Assembly (NCBI GenBank): GCA_029532415.1 | Contig: JAQOTA010000050.1 | Span: 2,666,001 to 2,730,000, forward strand | Reading direction: 5' to 3' | DNA: 64,000 nucleotides | DNA from: Marasmius tenuissimus | Lineage: Eukaryota; Basidiomycota; Agaricomycetes; Agaricales; Marasmiaceae | Part shown: positions 57,774 to 64,000 of the stretch, one piece after another | Layout: each line of letters starts with the position of its first letter | Numbering within the stretch: the first letter of the stretch is position 1 | Made by a program: the position numbers and the translations under genes | The notes under the pieces: model-generated | What the model was told of the DNA's origin: nothing | Seen by the model: only the letters and a program-made list of their open reading frames with translations | The model's database searches: none

Positions 57774-59439
57774 ATGTCTACCGCAGGAAACCAGAGGCAA
57801 CCCCAGTGAAGATAGCTCCTTCTAAGGCGTATGGAGTGAGGATCAAGTTCTTCCATACTGGTGAGCTGTCGTGTATAACTCCCTTTCCAGTCTTCATTGA
57901 GGACCACTGACTAGAGGATGTGAATGCAGACGTGTTGTGTCCCCATGATACTCCATGATAGACCTTTCAGACGCTGCTGTCTGCCATACATGCTCAAATC
58001 CTATATCTTTTCCACCTCTCTCGTATCATAATCAATGCGATAATCTCTTCCCTTTTTCCTTGATAGGGTAGGGGAAAGGACCCTCAGGTGCGTCGTACAT
58101 CCTAATCTGTCGCAATCGATAACTGATCGTTCTCCCATTGTTCTTGCTGCGGCATACAGGATCTCTTTCACATTGTTTTCATAAGGGTGGTGAAGTCGCA
58201 CGTTGTCTAGGCTGTCAACGAAGTGATCCCTCTCTATGCCCCGTCGTCATGAATGCAAGTTCTGCCAGAGCGGCAAGACGAATGTATTTGGTACGAGTGA
58301 GCCGTACAATCATACCTCTGAGGTACGATGGAGGCCGCAGGTATTCTATGAAACCGGTTTGAAGCAGGCACGGACAGGGACTGATGCCTGACAACAACAG
58401 TCGTTTTCGCATCAATGGGAACCCGATACATCGATTTGTGCGCATCATCTCCTCTATATATCCGCAGCTCACACGACATTAGGAGATGGGCACCACTGTC
58501 GCTGCCTTGAGCCAGAAGCTCTCAAGCAAGTCGGTCTCTTTCGCTATGGAATCACGATACCTTGGGGTTCTGTAGTCGAGCAACCCGCGATTAGTAAGTC
58601 CACATAAGTCCCAATTATTGGTGCTGGTGGATGCTAACATTTGCTTGCTCACACAGAAATTCCACTACCCCCATCATTGACTGTGGCGCCATCGGTCTCG
58701 GCGGAATCAATTTGTTCTTGTCGACGCCTCCCATATCATCACTGTCGACGCCAACCCCCAGAAAGGACTCCTGAGCTTGTGAACTGGGTGCTATAGACTA
58801 CCCCGGGACCACCTTACTAGGGTTACCGATGGTAGATCGAATAGTACCCTCAATTGTGGAGGGCTTATGCACGCGACGACGGTTGCTTTGGAGGTTTGCA
58901 TCAGGGCTGGGGTGTTTCGACGGTTATTGGGGTCGCGGAGGCTTCTGGGCAGGGGATTACGACGCGACCGTAAGTCCTATTTTGGTTAGCTAGATGCTCG
59001 CCGGACTACTTAATCACTAATGCCGTTCTCTTTCGTAGCTTCCAGCTTGTGACCGGTCGTAAGTGGTCGTCCTTGGCCTGGGTCTGCTTTTGTGGAGTTA
59101 AAAGGAAAATGGAGATCCCCAGACTCGGGGGTAGCCTCTGATCCTCATCCCTACTCCTCAACCACCACTGAAGTTGTCATAGAGCACCTCGGAGCCAAAA
59201 TCCAGACCGGTGAGTACGTCACGCATAACAGGAAGTTTCAGATACAACGAAAGTTTTCGCGGCACGCATGTGAGTGCCCATTCGATTCTTTTTGTACGAT
59301 CTCTCGCCTACAAGCCAAGTTCTTCGCCTCACGTCACTTACAGGGCGGAGACCGCATTCGTTGCGTCGTCGACATCAGCAACAAAAATAGAAAAATGATA
59401 ACAGACGAGGTGACCCATGTATCAGTATCTTACGGTTGA
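57774..59439 (+). pseudogene. class III ADH relic C (full span, many lesions)
   Basis: It starts at a conserved ATG-T-C-T-A-C-C-G-C-A-G-G (57774). Blocks follow in the order of the intact exons: P-S-K-A-Y-G-V-R-I-K-F-F-H-T-G (57820-57860), C-K-F-C-Q-S-G-K-T-N (near 58257, two structural zinc Cys kept), L-M-P-D-N-N-S-R-F-R-I-N-G-N-P-I-H-R-F (58380-58437), W-G-S-V-V-E-Q-P (58562), C-G-A-I-G-L-G-G-I (58684), [10 protein letters not shown] (58910), and E-H-L-G-A-K ... G-G-D-R-I-R-C-V-V-D-I at the end. Frameshifts occur in almost every exon and the C-H-T-D catalytic block is lost. Confidence 0.8.
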
Positions 59440-60845
59440 CCAATCAATAGCCATTAATATTCGATGGATCGGGTACTGCGAACGTATCGCATATCGGTAC
59501 TGGGCTGCAGCGCTTTGCGCAGGAATTCCGGGGATGAAGCCGGCGAAAACAATCATCAATGTTCCGGAAAGAAGGCATTGTATTGACAGGGTAACCCACA
59601 GGATCATGCTTCGTTCTGGATGCCTCCAGCAGGCTGTCGCTCGTTCGACCAGAAGAAAATAACAGGCGCTCACACTGCTTCTGCCAACAGCGTGGAAGTA
59701 ACAAACATCCTTCTGACACAGTGTGCCGTATTGCTGTAACAGGGAAGTACAGCACTCGAGATAGTGAGGCCTTTTCGACCACGGTTCTTGCAGTCACAGC
59801 TTCTGATCATCCTCCCACAATCATCATCACGTATACACGCCCAACGACTCAGACTTGGACTCGACGATAAGCCAAACAAAGCATTTCGCTTCACAAATCG
59901 CGACCTCAGCTGACGATCCACATAAACCGAAATGAGTCCATTTCTCTTTTGTCCCATCTCTAGTATCTACTCATCCTTTTCCCGTGGCTCATAATTCAAT
60001 AGAGCTTCAGCTTCGACATTCACATCAACTGAGCTCGTAAATTTAGCTACTCGTGCCGACTTCCGAGACGCTGGGGATCAGAACTTCGCTGTGACAGAAC
60101 TAGTCGTACATCTTCATCAATCACCAGCTCCAGCCAGCCCTCTGGCCTGAAAGTCGTCATCTATCACCGCTTTCAGCCACGATCTCTCTGGTGGATGTCT
60201 AAATGAGGCCGTTATTAGTTTTGTCACGGAACCGCGAGAATGAGATATTTTTCCCGACTTTCCCTCGGCTTTGCTCGCCATCGCCAATCGCACGCCGTTG
60301 GGCCGTTCAAGCGCCCGAGATTGAACCTTTGGAAAGTTCGACATTACTTTCCAGTGCCCGTCAGAAAGCCCAACAGCCTGGATATGTCCGAAAATATTCT
60401 TCCCATTTTCGAACAACTGGATTTTTGCCGTGTCGCCTGCGATAGTAGGCCCTTACGATCGGAACTACCCCACCTTTTCCACTGCCTGAGCTTCATGTGG
60501 CATATTGTGGTGCTCAGGCAACCATCAAGAGGGAGGTTCTTCTATGGATCTTCATCTTGTTACAATATCTGACTTTACTTTCCTTTATAGGACCAACAAA
60601 CTAGCTTTAGAGCAGTGGAGCTACAAGTAGCTGTGTCATAGAATACCTATCGTGCCACTGACCTTCCTCACCAAGGGGTCTCTTGTTGGCACAGTCCAAG
60701 AGATCGAGATACGGGTTCTTCTCACTCTTGACCTCTCTGGGTTTAACGCCCGTAACAACATGAATGACTAACGGGGCTGTTCAGAGAGTATTCCGTGTCG
60801 TCAGGCTACGGTTTACGCATCAGTTATGCAGCAAAGGACTTTCGA
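59440..60845. other. intergenic, nothing recognised
   Basis: Several ~100-codon frames on both strands, none with a known domain or a paralogue. Confidence 0.4.
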
Positions 60846-60848
60846 CGG

Positions 60849-60858
60849 TATAAAAAAG
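60849..60858 (+). promoter_or_regulatory. TATA box of ZnF G
   Basis: TATAAAAAAG 46 bp before the ATG at 60895. Confidence 0.7.
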
Positions 60859-60894
60859 ACGTCCTTTCCAATCCTCATCAGACCACTTACAATC

Positions 60895-62285
60895 ATGAAC
60901 TCGTACGACACAGATCGGTAAGACAGACCATTCTCCACTCTCCAACACTCCCACCGCTGACTATATTGCACTGAACCATTGGTAGATCCTCGTGGACGCA
61001 CGAGTTGTACCTACCTTCTACCCCGCAGGTGCCACCAGTGCACAATCCAACGTGAGTGAGCAGAATCCCTGTATCACTCCACCGACGGTCTGAGTAGAAT
61101 CATGTCACTATTAGACTTTTTCTTCGCCAAGAAGACGACTGGAGAATGCCCGATTTGCCGGCTATCAATTGCGCCCCAGCAGTCTTATCGTACCGGTCGG
61201 CCAGCCTGAGTGGCATGGACTATCGAAACGTTATGCAGATGCCGGAGGTCGGGGTCCCAGGCGAATCTGCTTTGACAGACTTACCTAGACACGACTTGCA
61301 CGAGCACTCCATCCCCAGCTTTTCGCTCCGTGTTTCTCCGTCGACGGAGTCCTTTCGGACGACCTTCATCTCCCGAACCCCACCAGTCGATGGAGGTCGG
61401 GTTCTGCTGAAAAACTCAGAGTAAGTTATCGTTTGTACTGCCGCGCCATACCTTCACAATTTGATATGCACTCCTGTAGCACTTCTAGCAAGCTGCAACG
61501 AGATAGCTTCTATGAACCAACTATCGATGGCGACTCACGGTTCTTCCACCAACTAACTGGTGGCGTGCACGTGAGCCTCGAAACTCAAGTCCCGCAAGTC
61601 CGGGAGATCACATTGGATTCCACGATTTTGGGAGAAGCAGATGCCAGTGAAAGCTTTCCTCCATCGTTCGACAACACCCTTGGAACCCACAAGTCGGTTA
61701 TATTATTTATATGACGGAGATCGAAGTCAATGACTAACGGCTTCTCACTTGCAGGCCGAGTGATCTGGGAACTTACGAGGGCCAAAATCATACGTACCCT
61801 TCCTCTCGTCTGTCACCTACTCTCCACGATCGCAGCTTCGATGCGGGCCGCGAAGAGGGTTCGACTCCCACCAACCAGGCGATTGCTGAAGATTTCGGAA
61901 CTCGTAATGGTCACTGCTTCCGTACTCCGTGTACTGACAACGTCGCTCGCCTTCAGGTAGGATCTCGCGCCGGGACTGAGGCTTCGACAGCTCGCCGCAG
62001 TCATCGCGCGACACGATCTGAAAGGCTCCACTTCTGCCAAATCCCGGGATGCACGTCCCAAGGTTTTACCGCAAGACACAACTACCTGTGTGAGTCTTTT
62101 TGTACTAGTGCCGGTATCATGCTCACAGTCAGGTGTTGTTAGACCATATGCGCGCGCACACTGGGGAAAGCCCCTTCATGTGTGATCGGTGTAGGGGAGC
62201 CTTCCGCTCTCGAAGTGACCTCCGCCGCCACCAACGCGGGGATCGGAAGCAACCCTGCCAGTCTTCCAATCGGGGTGCGTCCTGA
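60895..62285 (+). CDS. C2H2/C2HC zinc-finger protein, ZnF family copy G, intact
   Basis: Six exons: 60895-60917, 60986-61051, 61115-61420, 61480-61692, 61755-62089, 62143-62285, giving 361 residues with phases identical to D and E. First exon M-N-S-Y-D-T-D-R is close to M-N-S-D-D-K-D of E. Finger one: C-Q-I-P-G-C-T-S-Q-G-F-T-A-R-H ... Y-H-M-R-A-H. Finger two: C-D-R-C-R-G-A-F ... H-Q-R-G-D-R-K-Q-P-C. The 3' neighbour is hydrophobin 2 on the opposite strand, the same arrangement as E with hydrophobin 1. Likely nuclear regulator. Confidence 0.82.
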
Positions 62286-63174
62286 ACATACAAACTTTAA
62301 CCATAGGAGGCCGGGCTACATCGTCGAACTATCGGGGCCAGGTCATATGTCATCCTGACTCCGGGACGGTCGCCCCAGATGCTACTGTTCGTCGTATTTA
62401 TTGATATCTAGTTAGTTTTCTTCAGAAAGGACTCGAGACACTCTGGACTCAGGATTTAGTGTGTATAACCCTGTGTTCATACTATTCCGAGATATTTCTT
62501 TGAATACTTATCGAAGTTTTCGTCGTTATTTGTGGAACGGCGGAGTATGGCAATTCAGATCTATAGCAAAAGAGTCATCACGGCTTCCAATCCTAGTGTG
62601 CGCATCGCAATGACCTTTGCTGTTACTGCTTCTCTGAGCTATGGGTCATTGGCGGACAAGCCCTGCCCAGGATTGGGATTACGCTCTCACAGGAAGGGGG
62701 TCCAAACTACCACTATGCAGGGTCACTTGTCCGCGATCACTGGTGATCACAAGGTGGTGAGACAAGTTCATTGGGCACCGATACGAGTGTTCACGGAGCG
62801 TTCATATCGCTTGAGCTCCGACAACGTTGAAGTAGTGATGGGTACTCAAACTTCAAATGTCAAAGTTAAACCTCAGTGATCGACCCTGGATCGTTAACAA
62901 CTTCCTCACAGTTCGGCCATAATCCTATGCCAATACCTCGCTCGCCTCTGAACGCCGAGTCCTCTGCGACTGAACCGCGGAGCAGTGCCAAATTCCAAAC
63001 CAAACCAAGACATACATTCCCAAAGACGAGCAAGAATTTGACCGATAAAAATATAGAGCCCTTAGTAGTTAGTCCATCGACCACAATTTACATCCAACAC
63101 TCCCAGTACCCCACCTCTGTTCCGACTCACAGCACCTTCCTCCGACTCGAGCCTCAGCTCGGGCCCGGGATAGT
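62286..63174. other. intergenic between convergent ZnF G and hydrophobin 2
   Basis: A 115-codon plus frame (62532-62879) has no recognisable domain. Nothing else seen. Confidence 0.4.
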
Positions 63175-63663
63175 TTAAATAATGACAGTGATACATCCAA
63201 TGGCGATGAGGTTGCCTATGAGTGGGTAATAAGCAACGTCAGCAATGGTGGTTCTTGCGATTGACGGAGGGCAGGATCGACAGAAAACAGACAGGTACTC
63301 ACCGTGGCTGTTATCCTCGCAATAAACGGTCCTGTCCGAGCTATCGAACAAAGTGATCAGAACAGGCTCAATAGCAAGAGAGGAGGGAGACCAAACATAC
63401 CAGGCGCCATTGCCTCCGCCGATGACACTCACAGGGGAACAATTCATTCCAACAAGGACGTTCACGTCGTTGACGGCGATGCCTAAAGCCCCGAGAATTG
63501 GAGTGACGGTAGGATCGTCTGCCTTCGCAGTTGACTTGCAGCATTGAACTTTAGGGCAGTTACCCTCCCCACCACCGCTGCCGCCGTCAGTCCTCTTGAC
63601 GACAGCTGTGGCAACCGCAAGGGTGGTCATGGCAGAGAGGGCAAAGAGTTTGATGAAGTGCAT
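63175..63663 (-). CDS. class I hydrophobin-like protein 2, lacking the sixth consensus Cys
   Basis: Three exons (63663-63401, 63340-63303, 63215-63175), 113 residues. Signal peptide M-H-F-I-K-L-F-A-L-S-A-M-T-T-L-A-V-A-T-A, Gly/Ser stretch, then C1 (G-N-C), C2-C3 (Q-C-C), C4 (M-N-C-S-P-V), C5 (G-A-C-S), V-Y-C in place of V-C-C, and C8 (I-G-C-I-T-V). Intron positions and exon lengths (38 and 41 bases for exons 2 and 3) equal those of hydrophobin 1. The frame is open 20 codons upstream (to 63723), but paralogy and the signal peptide fix the start at 63663. Secreted surface protein of hyphae; assembly ability uncertain because of the missing Cys. Confidence 0.85.
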   Translation of the reverse strand: MHFIKLFALSAMTTLAVATAVVKRTDGGSGGGEGNCPKVQCCKSTAKADDPTVTPILGALGIAVNDVNVLVGMNCSPVSVIGGGNGAWYVWSPSSLAIEPVLITLFDSSDRTVYCEDNSHGEYLSVFCRSCPPSIARTTIADVAYYPLIGNLIAIGCITVII

Positions 63664-63734
63664 GGCTGAAGACGCCGGTGCTTGAACAGAACTAGTAGTG
63701 TGTTCGAGTGAGGATTCGCTCAACCTCGAGCCTC

Positions 63735-63742
63735 CTTATATA
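63735..63742 (-). promoter_or_regulatory. TATA box of hydrophobin 2
   Basis: TATATAAG about 72-79 bp before the ATG at 63663, in sequence conserved with the hydrophobin 1 promoter. Confidence 0.7.
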
Positions 63743-64000
63743 CGGATTCCGGGATAGATAGCGTCATTTCTTCGCATTCGTTCTCCCAGAAGTTGTTGGC
63801 GAGACGTCACCCCAGACTGCATCCATCCGGGCTTGTGTTTCTGAGAAGGTCGCACGAAGAATGTGACTGCAAACCGCGTAGTTGGGCGCTATTGGGTACC
63901 CCCCCCCCGATAGAATAAGAAGGCACATCAATTTTGGCATAATTCTAGGCACTCAACCGTACAAATGATGTCAGGAGTTGCTGTACGCCTCTTGCCCCAG
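63743..64000. other. upstream flank of hydrophobin 2
   Basis: The first ~90 bases resemble the hydrophobin 1 upstream region (T-A-G-C-G-T-C-A-T-T-T-C-T and C-C-C-C-A-G-A-C-T), then similarity fades. A C9-10 run stands near 63900. No gene. Confidence 0.4.

Noticed and set aside
57239..57910. 223-codon plus-strand frame before ADH relic C
   Set aside because: Comparison with units 1 and 2 shows this is ADH 5' flank plus a TC microsatellite; the frame is not kept in the other units.
63664..63723. N-terminal extension of hydrophobin 2
   Set aside because: It would place 20 non-hydrophobic residues before the signal peptide; the paralogue starts at the equivalent of 63663.

Overview
The window is nuclear DNA of a filamentous basidiomycete, most likely an agaricomycete (mushroom-forming fungus). 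The evidence is many short (about 45-80 bp) GT-AG introns, two class I hydrophobin genes, a degraded FunK1-type kinase, a Ty3/gypsy retrotransposon, solo LTRs, a CACTA-type MITE, and no bacterial-style operons. Exon models below were built by hand from splice sites, reading frame and agreement between paralogues; no database search was run.

Layout. 1-3.9 kb: the 5' part of a minus-strand Ty3/gypsy element (LTR, leader intron, an extra ORF, gag, start of protease/pol). 5-27 kb: mostly decayed accessory DNA with three broken copies of a C2H2 zinc-finger (ZnF) gene family (A, B, C, all minus), four relics of one short-chain dehydrogenase (SDR) family, a FunK1 relic, two solo LTRs with perfect 5-bp target duplications (one inside an intron of ZnF B) and a CACTA MITE. 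28-29 kb: first copy of a small single-pass membrane protein. 30.7-34.5 kb: a compact, intact island with a large single-pass membrane protein, VFA1 (Vps4-associated, divergent from it) and the only intact SDR. 35-38 kb: an SDR relic and apparently gene-free DNA.

38.4-64 kb: four ZnF genes with intact reading frames (D, E, F, G, all plus) embedded in a tandemly duplicated module. The fullest unit (41.7-48.6 kb) is membrane protein (-), class III alcohol dehydrogenase (+), ZnF E (+), hydrophobin (-). The second unit (51.3-56.2 kb) has a membrane-protein copy with a lost start, an ADH relic and ZnF F. The third (56.7-63.7 kb) has only the upstream region of the membrane protein, an ADH relic, ZnF G and a second hydrophobin. 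A 574-bp near-perfect palindrome lies between units one and two.

The main new material is (i) the seven-copy ZnF family, whose second finger ends His-x8-Cys instead of His-x3-His, with a conserved six-exon layout and a TATA box about 45-60 bp before the start codon; (ii) its co-duplication with hydrophobin, ADH and an unrecognised membrane protein; (iii) a GTGAC/GTCAC element with exact 10-bp spacing upstream of each membrane-protein copy; (iv) two hydrophobin paralogues that share loss of the sixth consensus cysteine; and (v) a retroelement leader in which a 12-bp direct repeat coincides with possible splice sites around an extra ORF. How these genes work together is not shown by the sequence; the link is shared duplication history.
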